A stretch of 64,000 nucleotides of DNA from Aquatica leii. Taxonomy: Eukaryota; Arthropoda; Insecta; Coleoptera; Lampyridae. The DNA is taken from NCBI GenBank assembly GCA_035610365.1, contig CM069436.1, forward strand, positions 2,718,937-2,782,936, given 5' to 3'. The notes under the pieces are model-generated. The model saw only the letters and a program-made list of their open reading frames with translations, was not told the origin of the DNA and did no database searches. Made by a program: the position numbers and the translations under genes. Position 1 is the first letter of the stretch. Each line of letters begins with the position of its first letter. Below are positions 11,011-22,727 of the stretch, piece by piece.

Positions 11011-12099
11011 CAGTGGTTGGATCAATACTTTTTAAAAGTATCGCTATACGCTAAGCGATACTTTGAGCAAAAATGTATCGCGATATCGATACTCTTTACT
11101 ATGTCTAAAACGGTACGCGATAGCGATAAAAATATCGCATTAATTTTGCGTTACTTATTGCGATACTTTTTCATTAGTTATCTGAGGATACAAATCCCTA
11201 TAAGAATTTTACATTACTTTCAGTTATACCTACTAATCGTATTTTAACATTAATTAATTGATTATAAGTCTATTTTTTAAATCTGTGTTATCTCCAAGGT
11301 ATTTCGATTTGAACCAGGATTTAAACCATGATTGAAATTATACGGATTTTTAAAATAGTTGCACTCATCAGTTAGCACAATCGTTATATTTTTTCTGAAA
11401 GCAAATACATATGTTTTGTGAATACTTAAAAGAAGTCAAAGTGAAAAGCAAAATTACACCTAAATTGCGCTACCTAACGAATCAAAAGCTAGGTGCTTTT
11501 CCGTTATATTATAAGAAATTTTGTCTAGGTGTTGAATTATAGTTCGGTTGTGACAGGCATTAAAAAGGATAAATATACAATTTGTAATTACATCAGGGGT
11601 CGGTAAAGATAAAAGTATTTTTTGCAACGTGACTTTTGAGTGGTTATGAGGATTTACTTAAAAGCTGTTTATTGCAACCCTTGTAGATCCTAAGTGTTAC
11701 TGTTTTCTTAAATCATAATAATTTGCTATAAAGTAATAAAAAGTAGTACCATGTTTGATATATCTTCAAAATAATTTTATTTTTGTACCATATATTAAAC
11801 GTACTTAGTTGTACACGATTTCGAAAAGCGTATATCTTCTTAGAAAGAAAATTCTACTTAAAGTATATTCTGTTTATTTAGGAAAAGCCATAAAGCCAAT
11901 TGTCAGACAATGGTGTAGATATACCTGTTTTAAAGAAAGTAAATACAACGGTACATTTAAAAGTTGTAGACATTTTACAGGATTAGTTGCAATTTAAAAT
12001 ACTATATAGAATTTAGAATTCGTTTTTACTTCGAAGTACTTTTAAATTTAAACATTCCAAGAAATTCTCAAGCGTCGATTCAAAGTATTCCGACCACTG
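11011..12099. mobile_element. Non-autonomous hAT-like transposon with 8-bp target duplication
   Basis: The left end reads CAGTGGTTGGA and the right end, reversed, CAGTGGTCGGA; both are flanked by the identical 8-mer ATTATATA (11003-11010 and 12100-12107). CAGTGG-type ends with an 8-bp duplication are the signature of hAT elements. The first 150 bp are rich in GCGATA/TATCGC words, as expected for subterminal transposase sites. The 1,089-bp body has only short frames with no transposase motif, so it would depend on a helper. The flanking 8-mer is low-complexity, which weakens the evidence a little. Confidence 0.75.
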
Positions 12100-12669
12100 A
12101 TTATATATTATATGTATGTATTAAATTATATATTATGTGTATTATGTATTAAATGTATCGTTTCATTCATACCTAAATTTAGCAAATACTTCGTAACTAA
12201 GCAGTTCAATTACATTTAAAGTCATTTGACTACGTAACTATATAAAATTGTTTTTTGGGACTTTTTATAATTCTAAATTTATTAAAATTCAATACTCCTA
12301 AATAAAACGTGAAACATAAAATAAAAATGTCTTTTATTCATAAATATTCGTTAAATAATAATAATAAACTTGAAAATTAACACTTTTCCCGTTGCATTTT
12401 TTGTTGCATAAATAATTTTATTGGTTTCTTTGTAGTTATTTAATATCCAATTTAATTAGCATTACCTTACTGTTATTATGTAGATAATTTTTTGTAATTA
12501 TTTATATATCTAATTGTTAACGAAATTGAACATAGATTCATACATATATAACTGAATTTTAAGTTTTTTACCTGAGAGATTATAAGAGTTAAGGTGGTTT
12601 CTTGTTTTAGATTGTGACCACGTCTTTCTATTTCTACCTGAATATGTCTACTTTCATTGATTGAGGGTG

Positions 12670-13266
12670 TACATAACTTTTTTCCCGACGTGCTAAAGCA
12701 AATTAGGTTGCAGTTATATATTCAGCGCATATGAAGGTATTTTTAATGCAGCAGCAGAGAAAAAAATTTTTTTACGTAGTGGTATCAATGTATTCGATTT
12801 GATTAGAAACGTTCATTTTCCAAAAAAAAATATTTTTCAAGATTGACGCAGTACCTGTGAGAAGAGATTTTTACACTATTTTCTAAGAGATTCTACTGCT
12901 GAAGTCAAGATTCAAAAGGTTAATATTTATTCTTTAGTAACTCCAAATCTTTGACAAGATCATTCGATTTCAAGTGATTAACAAGGTGAGGTTGCCGATA
13001 AAGTGAATTAAATAAACACCTATTTTTCATCTGTAAACGTATCATTTGATCAAAGTCTTGAAAATCCGGTTCCGAGTCTAGAGCATAGGTTTTTGGGTAC
13101 AATGAAATTGATAGTCGTTTTACTTATAGAGCCAAAAAAATATTAAGATACTGAATAATATGCTTACTTTTGTTAAAAATCCCGACGGTAGAAGTCATAC
13201 GAAATAAATAATATGACAGGACGTTTGCGCTAAACCATGGCACAGCAAATAGCATAATGCATTTAA
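12670..13266. other. Unassigned DNA up to the piggyBac TTAA site
   Basis: No gene recognised. A 60-codon minus frame at 12920-13102 shows no motif. The stretch ends at the TTAA at 13263-13266. Confidence 0.5.
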
Positions 13267-13309
13267 CCTTCGGATTACCAAGCACTTTTTGAGGCACCGA
13301 TTACCAAGT

Positions 13310-13327
13310 GGGGTCAGATTTGACCCC
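13310..13327. repeat. Subterminal palindrome of the piggyBac element
   Basis: GGGGTCA...TGACCCC with 7-bp arms and a 4-bp centre, preceded by ACCAAGT. A slightly decayed copy in the same orientation lies near the other end (15429-15446), and a looser GGGG...CCCC copy at 15597-15614. Such repeats may be transposase binding sites; this is inference. Confidence 0.6.
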
Positions 13328-13454
13328 AAGTTTTTTTTCTTATTTTGCAAAGAAAAACCGATTAATTTGTAATGGTAACCTTTATTAATATTTTAAATTA
13401 ATATTAGATTTCATATAAACTAATAAAAATATAAAAATAAAATGTAAACATAAA

Positions 13455-15213
13455 TTAGTGAGGGCAACTACTATTGCATATTATTGTAGTTTTTTTCTGG
13501 AAATGTTGTTTACATACAAAGAGTTTGCACTTTTCACGTTTCCGAACATTTTTTGTCATTTGCTCTTGGACATATTTTACAACGACCTCTTTTTGGGCGA
13601 GCGATAGTTTTGTCTTGCGGTCCCACTTCCTCTGGTTCTGTGTCTGCCAAAACCATCGCTATTGCATTTTGCACATGTCTTGGTAATCCTTGAATTGTAC
13701 ATTTTTTGATATGTGGGATTACTAATCTAAACCAAAGTTTTTGCAAAAATAATCTCCTTCGGGATGTTTTGCCTTTTTCAAAATTTCCAAATTTTGTAGT
13801 ACCTATATAGAATAAATGCATTCATGGCAGCAATATCAAGGCAATTAAAAAATAGAACAAGAGGCCAGCGATTTGTATTTATTCTGCATGAGTATTCCAT
13901 CACCATTTTATCGACGCTGTCCACAGCTCCTTTGCAACTATAGTCCTAGATAACTTGCGGTTTGTAGCGGAGGACAATTCCAAATCTTGTTGTTGCGTTG
14001 AAAGTAGCATAACGCTTCTATATTTTTTAGGTACGTAAGATACCAAATTGTGTCTTCTCCATATAGAATTTCGCTTGAGTATTCTGCTCGATTTCTTTTT
14101 GGCAAAATTCTTTTGGTATTTCTATGTTTTACGAATTGTTCCGGTCAAGGTTTTTGATTGCTGCAGTAGCTCCTTCGCCAAAGACATAGACGTAAAAAAA
14201 TTATCTGTGGTAATACCATAACCCTCTCTCAAACCCTCAACCAAATCCAAAACTACCCGCTTCCCTTGAAGTGAAATTTTATACTCGTGCATAAAACGAT
14301 AAAATTGTGTTTTACTTTGTTCCCGTTCTGGAGCGTTGTCTACCATTCCAGTATATATTTGGAAATTCCAGCAATATCTGTTACTAACATCGCATAAAGC
14401 CCAGATTTTAATTCCGTATTTATCTGGTTTCGACTTCATATACACTCGGAAGGGACATTTTCCACGGAAAGGAACAAGTTGTTCATCAATACATACTTCA
14501 GCATTAAGGTTATTCGATTTCTTGCAATTTGCAGCAAAAATATCGTGAATGTTACGAATAGCTGCTAATTTATCTGTTTCCCGTCGTTTTTCTCGGGTAT
14601 CCATATCGTCAAATCGAATGTATTTCAAAAGGTCTCTCATTCGATTACGAGACATTGCAGCACAAAAAATTGGTCTATGGAGATACATGTATTTCGTTCT
14701 CCACAGCTCCAATATTGGTTCTTGGCGTGCTTTCAAACCACCAACTAGAAGCAGTAATCCAAAAAATGCATGTAACTCATCCGCATCTACTGGCTTCCAC
14801 GTATCGCCTACAATTCTTCTAGCTCAAATGGTTGTTTCTCTAAGTATTATGTCCATAATGTCTTCCGAGATAAATAAATGGAAAGCATCTAGGCATGTTG
14901 AAATATGTTCACTGAATTTTGTTAATCCTGGCGGTGTTTTTAGAATATTTCGCTGATTTCGTCTTCTAACATGAGGCTTATCTTTTTTCCATATGGAACC
15001 ATCTTTACCCACCAGTATATCTTTATCATTGGGTGAATTATCATCACTGTCATCGTCTTCCGAACTTTCAATCGGGTTTAAATCAGGTACACTTACTTCT
15101 TCAAATTCGGCATCACTATCGTCAGATAAAATTTCATCTTCAATTTCATTCAGTAAATTAATATTGCTAGCTATTTCTTCCACTTCACGCTGAGACAAAT
15201 ATTTTCTAGCCAT
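13455..15213 (-). pseudogene. piggyBac-like transposase (DDE_Tnp_1_7 / PGBD type), broken
   Basis: The N-terminal 129 codons (from 15213) are acidic (EDEILSDDSD, SSEDDDSDD), as in PGBD proteins. A single in-frame TGA at 14824-14826 interrupts the frame, which then continues through WKPVDADELHAFFGLLLLVG. The catalytic domain has VCIDEQLVPFRG, YGIKIWALCDV and ITTDNFFTSM, matching the three catalytic Asps of piggyBac (D268, D346, D447). After IRKT at 14122 the frame breaks repeatedly, though LVSYVPKK and DSVDKMV remain. A C-terminal cysteine region (RGRCKICPRANDKKC) lies at 13534-13600. The enzyme excises and inserts at TTAA without a footprint. Confidence 0.87.
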
Positions 15214-15840
15214 AATTCAACAACAACTATTTCCAATCAAATGTAATAACACAACAGACACACTTTTCAACTGATTTGAACAAACTCACCAAATGTAATG
15301 ACTAAAGACGGAATGGTCGTAATCATGATTCAGACGAATAACACGTTGAAACACGTTGAAACAAGCAGATTAGATGACAAATGCAGACAAAATATTAGAA
15401 TTAGTTTTTAGAACGTCGGTTACCAAGTGGGGTCAAATATGATCCCAACGACAATATTTTTTTTACGTCGCAAAACAAATAACAATTAAAAAAATTGTTA
15501 TATATTATTAAACATTGTTGAAAGAAACTCAGCTAAAAAAATATTAGGACAGTTGTAAAAAAAACTTAAGAAAAGACAACAAAAACAACACGTCTAGGGG
15601 CAAAAAAGACCCCAATGGTAATCGGAAAGTTAAAGTACATTTAAACTGTTTAATCAAGTTCATGTAACAAGTAGTGCAGTAAATTATGGAGCCTAATCTT
15701 TGCCTTGGCAATAAACGTAACATTTATAAACTGTTTTAAAGAGTTTTTGTTGTCAATTCGTCGCAAGCTTAGCAGACTACATCAATATTACATATTAATT
15801 ACAACTCACACTCACTTACTGTAATTTATTTTGAAAAAAA

Positions 15841-16433
15841 ACTGGTGTGATCACCACGACTTTCCTATAAAGAATTTCCACATATTCAAGTCAAAAGAAT
15901 ATAGAGAAAAATAGTTACTTTTAACGTATCTTGATTTCCCTTCAAGATACGGATTTTTTCTAAAAAAATCGTCGCAGGTAGGACTCGAAGCTAGAATGCT
16001 GAAATGCATTTTAAATTATAAATCAAATATCTAATAAAGTGTTAATGTTAGAATTTTTTTTTATTTGAATAAATTGTTAAGAAGAATTATCTGTATAAGA
16101 AACTGTAAAAATAATTGAAATAATTTACATACGTACAAAATTATATGAGAAAAACTGTTAAAAATGGTGAATACACCCACTTCCAGTTTCTTTTGATAGA
16201 ACCGAGAGAATATGAAAAGTCAGCTCTATACCAAATTTCAAGATACTAGGACTTTTGGTTCGAGAGTTATCGTCGGTACATCGTTGCACACAGAAACACA
16301 CACACACACTTCAATTTGTTTTGTCAAAAATACATTTTTCTGGTTCAGAAGGCCTTGAAACATAAGATTCCGCAAAAAAAATTGCGATCGTTATACTTTC
16401 ATTATAGGTAAGTAAAAATTAAACGAGTGAACC
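15841..16433. repeat. Dispersed repeat R1, copy 1
   Basis: About 590 bp with a second copy at 62489-63106 in the same orientation. Shared landmarks are ACTGG(T/C)GTG(A/G)TCACCAC at the start, AAAACTGTTAAAAATGG, ACCGAGAGAATATGAAAAG, TTGGTTCGAGAGTTATCG and a terminal TATACTTTC..TTATAGG. The starts and ends carry ACTTTCCTATA-type inverted words, suggesting a MITE-like element. No coding motif. Confidence 0.7.
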
Positions 16434-16754
16434 TCGTCCACATAAGCTCATGAAAAAAGTAAAACTTCTTTGCTAATTAATTTCTTTTATTTTTATTTAT
16501 TGATCAAAAAGTAAATGTTTCACTCATTAATTATATTAATTGAAAATTAAAGTAATTTTCAAAACAACGCCTCACAAACAAGTGGATAGTCACAACAAAA
16601 TTAAGGGTTAGGAATCAGTGGCGTAGCTAGAGGGGGGCGGCCCGCCCCGGGTGTCACCCGTTGGAGGTGACACCGGCCGCGATTGAAATAACCGCTAAAA
16701 ATCTAAACAAAATCTATATACCAACATAGCTATCTACGTGTTTTATATAAATTA

Positions 16755-17445
16755 CTAGCTGTACCCTGCCACGCTTTGCAGTGGCACATTGTGATTGAAT
16801 GGTTGAAATTTAATGTAATTATACATTAAAAGTAAGGTTAATCCAAAATAAATAATATAATTACTAAATAATATAATTACGTCCACGTGTTAGATGTAAT
16901 AAAAAAGATATAACCACTCACTTCTGTTAGAAATCCACTTGAATTATAATAAGTCCTTTTATTTTGCCTGTCAGTTAATAATATTTTTACTGTCCATCTT
17001 TGATATAAAATATAACCTCTACTTATGATTTGGTGAAAAGCCCAGTTCGATCACAACACTATTACACCAAAAATTCTTGATTTAAGTGAATATTTCATCC
17101 AGATTGTATAATAATCAGAATCAGATGCAATTTTTTTTGTAAATAAACAATGTAATTGGGAACGAAATTGTTTCTCATGTGACTGCGTCATTACTATTGC
17201 GATTGTCAGCGAGTGTTTTCCTCGCTTACGGCAGATGGCGCGGTCACTGGTCAACAGCTGATCGTTAAAAAAACTGTTTTCTCGCGGTCGCAGATATGTG
17301 ACTGATGCAAAAAAATAGATAAAAACAATCCTTGATGCGGATTTTATATCATGTTAAAATTTCAACTCAATCGGTGCAGAACTTTTTGAGTTTTTGAAGC
17401 GTACACAAACCAACATAACATTTTTATATATATAGATATCTGTGC
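16755..17445 (+). repeat. Dispersed repeat with a microsatellite-like tail
   Basis: It starts ACTAGCTGTACCCTGCCACG and ends AACCAACATAACA followed by TTTTTATATATATAGAT. This head and tail layout (CTAGCTGTACCC...; ...TATATATAGAT) is common to non-autonomous repeats in insect genomes, with tails resembling RTE-type or SINE-type elements. No coding sequence. Family and exact limits are uncertain. Confidence 0.4.
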
Positions 17446-18226
17446 ACGGCCTACTATAGACCGACTGCTTGGCTTAGTCTAGAGAATAGATGCGCACGCA
17501 ACTTTGTCATTTAAGATCGCTCTCGGCTGCTCATTTCATTTCGTATTTAGTATTATGATGTGAAAATGTCGTGACAGTAAGTACCACTCATTGAAATTAA
17601 TCAAAAATCGAATTATTATAGTCATTAAACAGCACCCCATTATTTACTGGCTGTAAAATAAGTACACTCACGCTAGAAACTGTATTTGCCACACAGAAAC
17701 TTATTTAATTTTGGAATCTTATTATTATCAAACTGAAAGAAATAAGTAGAAGTTCGCAGTTCATTATCACTTTTGTCTGAAATGTGTGAAACGGTTACTG
17801 AATATCTTTAATTTGTGTAGAGAGTCACCGTTACCTAGAATATTATTTATTTTTATGGGAACCAACAAAATGAAGCAATTGACTCGCAGTTTTATTGTTT
17901 AATAGAATATGACTGGAATCAGACTTGTTTATGATAAAGACTCCTAATAACGGGCTTATCAAACAAGTCGAATTGATTGTATAAAAATACACTAAACTAA
18001 TTTTGTTAAATTATCCCTTTAGTTAAAATAGTAGTATTACCTAGTAAAATATTATAAATTATAAAGCAATTAGAGTTCCCATTGACTTACTAAGCGGATA
18101 TTTCAATAATTTGTAATCAAAGATACCAAACATTCTTGATTCTTGTAATTGTAATTATGCGTCCATGATACTGATGGAGAATACTTTTTTAGCTACGTAT
18201 GTATATAAGTATATCAAAAGTGAAAT

Positions 18227-20592
18227 ATGCCTCGGGGAGTTCATACGTCTAAGAGGAAAAGTGGGTGTCAGCAGAGAAAAGCAAAACAGGCCAAAATTGA
18301 TGCAGTTTAGAACATATCTGGAACCATCTTCAAATATGTTACAAAAACTGATACTAGCCAAAGTTCATCAAAAGAAGCAGATTCTGATTCACAAGTTGAT
18401 GTAAAAAATGATTCAGATAACAGCGACATTACAAAAATGACGACAATCCATGACGAAGACGAATCAGAAGGAACTGATGACAGTGACAGTGATAATACTG
18501 ATAATTCTACCACTGTCGAAAACGATAATAATATGAACAAATTATTAACTATGCAGGACTTGAGAGACGTCTCACATTGGAGTATACCCGTTCCTGATAA
18601 TGTTTGCATTGAAATAATAAAAAAAGGAAGTGAACATTTCCAAAACAGAGAAGGACCATTTGGCAGTGTATCTAGATACGGGTTAAATACTAAAGGCGAT
18701 ATTTGACATCTTTCAAAAGAATGGTTTTATAAGAAGATGCCCGATGGTTCAAATATTCTGCGATCGTGGATGGTTTATTCTCCTATCACGAAGAAGTACT
18801 GCTTCTGCTGCCGTTTGTTTGCTGCCACCAATAGCACTGATACAAAATCTGCATTTGTGACTGGATTTCAGAAGTGGTGAAAACTAAATCCCAAAGTGGG
18901 CCACCATGAAACTTCAAATGAACATCTGGAAAACCTTGAAAAGTGGAAAACTTTAGAAATGAGGCTAATATTGCACAAAACAATAGATGACGCGGTCTTG
19001 CAATTAATTGATACTGAAAAACACAAGTGGAAGACTCTTTTATCTAGATTATGAGATATAATTTTGTTCCTGGCTAAACAAAACCTAGCATTTCGTGGAC
19101 ATGATGCAGGAGAAGGTTCTACAAATAAAGATAACTTCTTAGAACTAGTCAAACTACTTTCAAAGTATGATGTAGTGCTGAAAGAGCACATCTTGAACTT
19201 GGAGCATGGTAAATCATCAAAAGTATCATACCTGTCGCCATATACAAAATGAATTCATAAGTGTTTTGTCGAATAACGTAAAATCTAAACTTCTCAACGA
19301 AATTAAATTGGCAAACTATTTCGGTGTCATGTTTGATAGCACACCCGACATTTCACATGTTGATCAATTGTCTGAAGTGATTCGTTTCGTAAAAATGAAT
19401 AATAAAAAAGTGGAAGTCAAAGAAGTATTCCTTGGATTAAGGAAAAAAAGCCGCTGATTTAAGTGATGAAGCTTGAAAGTGACGGTTTAGATATTATGAT
19501 GTGTCGTTCTCAAGGCTATGACAATGCAGCTGTTATGAGTGGCGTACATGGAGGAGTACAAGCCTTTATTAAAGCTAAAAACAAAAAAGCAGTTTTTGTT
19601 GGACGTATTGATCATTCAATTAATTTATGTGGCCAACACTCATTTGCACAAACAGTATCTTGTGTATCATTTTTTGGAACAGTAGAGTCAATTTTTACAT
19701 TTTTCTCTGCTTCCACTAGCCGCTGGCAAGTTCTTGTTAAACACAGCAAAGCATCGGTTAAAAGACTTTCAACAACGCGTTGTAGTGCTCATTATGCTGC
19801 AGTAAAAATACTAGCAGAAAATTTTGATGAGGTCGTGATTGCAATTTGGGAATTATGTGATCAACAAGAAAATGTAGACACCAGAGATACTGCGCAGAAC
19901 CTTATACCTGCTGTATGTAATTTCTCTTTTCTTTGTTACCTTTTCTTTTGGAATTATGTACTAAAGGAAATAAATTGTGCTCAGATTGCATTGCAAAGTA
20001 AAAGCTTGAGTCTTGACCGGTTAGCTGTAAAAATAGAGGCACTTCGACTTTATGTTCAAGAAAAACGGGATCATGTAGAAGAATCAATAGGTCTCGCTGC
20101 GAAAAAATCGGAGGAATACGATATTCCAATGGAAAAGCAAATTTGTCGTAAAAAACGAATGGACGGTGAGATGGTCACCGATGAAGGACTCACACTGACA
20201 GCTGAAAATCAAAAGGACATGCTGGAATGTCTCGACCGATTCAATACGGAACTTCGAACTAGATCGAAGTCCATTGAAGATGTAGCTTCATTCTTCGAGG
20301 TTGTGCATACTTTGCTTTCGGCAAACATCGAGGAGTTGAAAGAACTTCTCCTAGAGGTACCACGGTTGAGAAGACATTTAAAAGCAGCCAATGTTACAGT
20401 GTCTGATTGGGTATCCGTAGACTTTTTGAAATCCATCGTGAAATGAGATTTTACAGAATCCCTTCCAAATCTTATCGTCGCACTGAAGTTATTTATGACA
20501 ATTTGCGTATCTGTTTGCTTAGTGCGAGAAGAGCTTTAGTAAATTAAAATTAATTAAAAATTATTTACGGTCAACAATGAGCAACACGAGGC
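18227..20592 (+). pseudogene. ZMYM1/DUF4371-type hAT transposase, truncated
   Basis: Starts at MPRGVHTSKRKSG (18227). An acidic spacer follows, then SHWSIPVPDN, a TTF-type zinc finger (YCFCCRLF...VGHHETSNEH, about 18790-18930), DUF4371 motifs (FLAKQNLAFRGHD, ANYFGVMFDSTPDISHVDQL with the first catalytic Asp), SQGYDNAAVMSG (19510-19545), TTRCSAHYAAVKIL, and a C-terminal SFSKLKLIKNYLRS near 20530-20575. Stops at about 18325 and 18704, another near 19052, and an A-run frameshift near 19440 break the frame. The longest open piece is 19463-20446. The copia LTR removes the last part of the hAT dimerisation domain. Confidence 0.85.
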
Positions 20593-20794
20593 TGTGATGG
20601 ATTATTTACGCAGCCTCTAAACAACTTTGCTACTTTTTATAAACGTTTATTACAATAAGAAGTTATGTTATTTCAACCTCGTTTTTTGACATTATATTTT
20701 TTTTCTTTTTAGATTGAAGTTAGCGCTTTTTAAGACGCTAATAGAGGTGTGCAACTTATTATGAATAATAGAGGTGGGTTTACATGATACAACA
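20593..20794 (-). repeat. 3' LTR of copia 1
   Basis: Minus strand: TGTTGTATCATG...CCATCACA, 202 bp. It interrupts the hAT transposase reading at its upper edge. Confidence 0.9.
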
Positions 20795-20834
20795 CCCCCA
20801 CTATATTAAAATTTTACAAACATTGCACAATATT

Positions 20835-21431
20835 TTAAATTTCAATATCAATCAAACCCATGTTACTAACACAAAAAGTCTGCTTTGCACTCGGAACTGC
20901 TTTCGTTAGTACATCGGCCACCATTTCTTCTGTTGGTGTGTAGGTCACTTTAACCAGCTTCTTCTCCAAGACGTCACGAATGAAGTGGTAGCGAATATCG
21001 ATGTGCTTCGATCTTTGTTGAAAGGCATCATTATTGGATAAATGTATTACCCCTCTGTTATCGCAGTAAATCTTTATCGGTTCGTTGGACATCTTTAACC
21101 CAAGTTCCTGGCCAAATTGATTTAACCAAATAGCTTCTTGAATGGCTGATGACAAAGCCATATATTCGGCTTCTGTAGATGAAAGAGCTACTGTTGGCTG
21201 TCGGCGGCTACTCCATGAAATGGCTCCATCTTGAAGTTTAAACACGTAGCCTGTACATGATCTTCTTTTATCCAGATCGGAGGCCCAATCTGAATCGGAA
21301 TATCCCTCGATATTCAATGGACCAGTTTTATTAAACTTTAGTTTTAAACTGGCAGTACCTTTTAGGTATCTCATGATACGTTTTACTGCTAACCAGTGAG
21401 CTCGTTCGAAACAATTATTATATCGACTCAC
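20835..21431 (-). pseudogene. copia 1 RNase H region
   Basis: 198 codons ending the polyprotein. AHWLAVKRIMRYLKGT leads into YSDSDWASDLDKRRSCTGYV with the first catalytic Asp, SSTEAEYMALSSAIQEAIWL with the Glu, IYCDNRGVIHLSNN, SKHIDIRYHFIRD, and VADVLTKAVPS with the final Asp. All four RNase H acidic positions are visible. It degrades the RNA strand during reverse transcription. It is separated from the RT by an in-frame TAG just upstream (about 21447). Confidence 0.88.
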
Positions 21432-21446
21432 ATCTCCTACAGAAAA

Positions 21447-22727
21447 CTATATGTCAGGTCGAGTTTCTTGAACTAAGTATAATAACGCGCCAACTACCTG
21501 TTGATACGATTCTTCATCATCCTTTTCAGATTTTGGAGACATCTGTTTTGACAATTTTTGATTAGGATCCGATGGTGTTGACAAAGAATTGCAATCTTTC
21601 ATGTTAAACCTTTCAAGGATTTGATGTATGTAATTTTCCTGATCGAGATAACAATTTCCTTCTTTGTCTTGTGAAATTCTTAATCCGACACAACACTTTG
21701 CACGTCCAAGATCCTTCATTTTAAATTATTTCGATAATAAATTTTTAATCGTCTGCCTTTTTTCTGTATCCATCCAAAATATTAAAAAATCGTCGACACA
21801 AACGGCAATTATCATATCTATTTTTCCTTCTTCAAGCTGTACGTACACACATGGATCAGCTTTAAATCTTTTGAATCTAAATTTCTTTAAAGCTTGGTCC
21901 AATTTTTTGTTCCATTGCCTTCCACTTTGTTTTAAACCGTACATCGCCTTTTTCAATCTGCATACTTTCAAAGTTCCATTTTCGAATCTTTCCGGTTGAT
22001 TTATATAGATTTCTTCATTTAAATCTCCTTGCAAAAATGCAGTCACTGCATCCATTTGAACTATCTTGAATCTAAATTTTGCAGTTACAGCCATTAAGTA
22101 CCGAATGGACCCATATCTTATTACCGGCGAATACGTATCCTCGTAATCAATACCTGATATTTGTGCGTATCCTTTGGCTACTAGGCGAGCTTTGAATTTT
22201 GCTATGTTGCCTTCGTCATTATATTTTGATTTAAATACCCATTTCGTTTTTAAAACCCTTTTGTTGGGCGGTAAATCGACCAAACTCCATGTTTCATTTT
22301 CCACCAATGAATCATGTTCATTTTTCATCGCATTTAACCATTCCTCTTTTTGTTCGCTGTTTAATGCTTCATAAACAGTTAATGGTTCTCGTATTGATTC
22401 AGAAGTTGACAACATGACAAAATCTTGTAATCGACTAGGTGCTTTTTTCTCCCTCACAGGTCGTCGAATAAGCTCCTCAGTCGGCATTGTAACATTTCTC
22501 CCTGGAACATATAACTTGTCATCCGAACATTCGGAGTCATAGTTATCATGTGAAGAATCGTCAGTAATGTTCAATTCATCTTGATTTTTGTTCACGTCAG
22601 TTGTATATTCTGAGTTGGAAACCCCCACTGAATTTGTATCCTCTTCTCGATATTTGTTCCCGTCTTGATTTGATGGGTTTGACGGTGGATAGATCGTTGT
22701 TCTCCACTTCAACATAATCGGAATCAT
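21447..22727 (-). pseudogene. copia 1 reverse transcriptase
   Basis: Two pieces of one frame with a TAA between (near 21726). WSLVDLPPNKRVLKTKWVFK starts the domain; KARLVAKGYAQ, VQMDAVTAFLQGDL (first catalytic Asp) and KKAMYGLKQSGRQWN follow. The catalytic box reads CVDDFLI rather than YVDDLLI, so the two Asps are kept but the Tyr is lost. After the stop come MKDLGRAKCCVGLRI, YLDQENYIHQILERF, and LYLVQETRPDI, the usual RT end. The acidic, Asn-rich linker to integrase starts the frame. Confidence 0.88.

Larger units (their letters stand above)
7836..12669 (+). mobile_element. Tc1-like transposon, host of two nested insertions
   Basis: The ends are imperfect inverted repeats: CACTCGCGGTCAATG at 7836 and, on the other strand, CACCCTCAATCAATG at 12669, each next to a TA (7834-7835 and 12670-12671), the target site of Tc1/mariner elements. 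The inverted repeat continues inward (about 7836-7935 against 12578-12669) and resumes after the insertion at 8011-9902 (about 9905-9970 against 12460-12522). Removing the two insertions and their duplicated targets leaves about 1.84 kb, a normal size for a Tc1-like element with long ends. The transposase relic at 10107-10961 lies between the ends. Confidence 0.78.
13267..15629 (-). mobile_element. piggyBac-like transposon between TTAA sites
   Basis: TTAA occurs at 13263-13266 and 15630-15633, the exact target of piggyBac elements. Inside are inverted ends CCTTCGGATTACC (left) and CTTTCCGATTACC (right, reversed). The subterminal block ACCAAGTGGGGTCA is repeated at both ends. The 2.36 kb body carries one transposase gene on the minus strand, broken by a stop and by damage in its 3' third. 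Confidence 0.88.
16616..20592 (+). mobile_element. ZMYM1-like hAT transposon, 3' end lost
   Basis: The left end CAGTGGCGTAGCTAG followed by GGGGGGCGGCCCGCCCC resembles known ends of the ZMYM/DUF4371-type hAT group. The matching transposase runs from 18227 until it is cut in the C-terminal dimerisation region by a copia LTR at 20593. No right end is visible beyond the copia element, so I cannot confirm the inverted repeat or 8-bp duplication. A separate repeat (16755-17445) seems to have inserted in its 5' region. Confidence 0.6.

Noticed and set aside
10975-11247. 90-codon plus frame at the edge of the hAT-like MITE
   Set aside because: It spans the insertion boundary and subterminal repeats and has no transposase motif.
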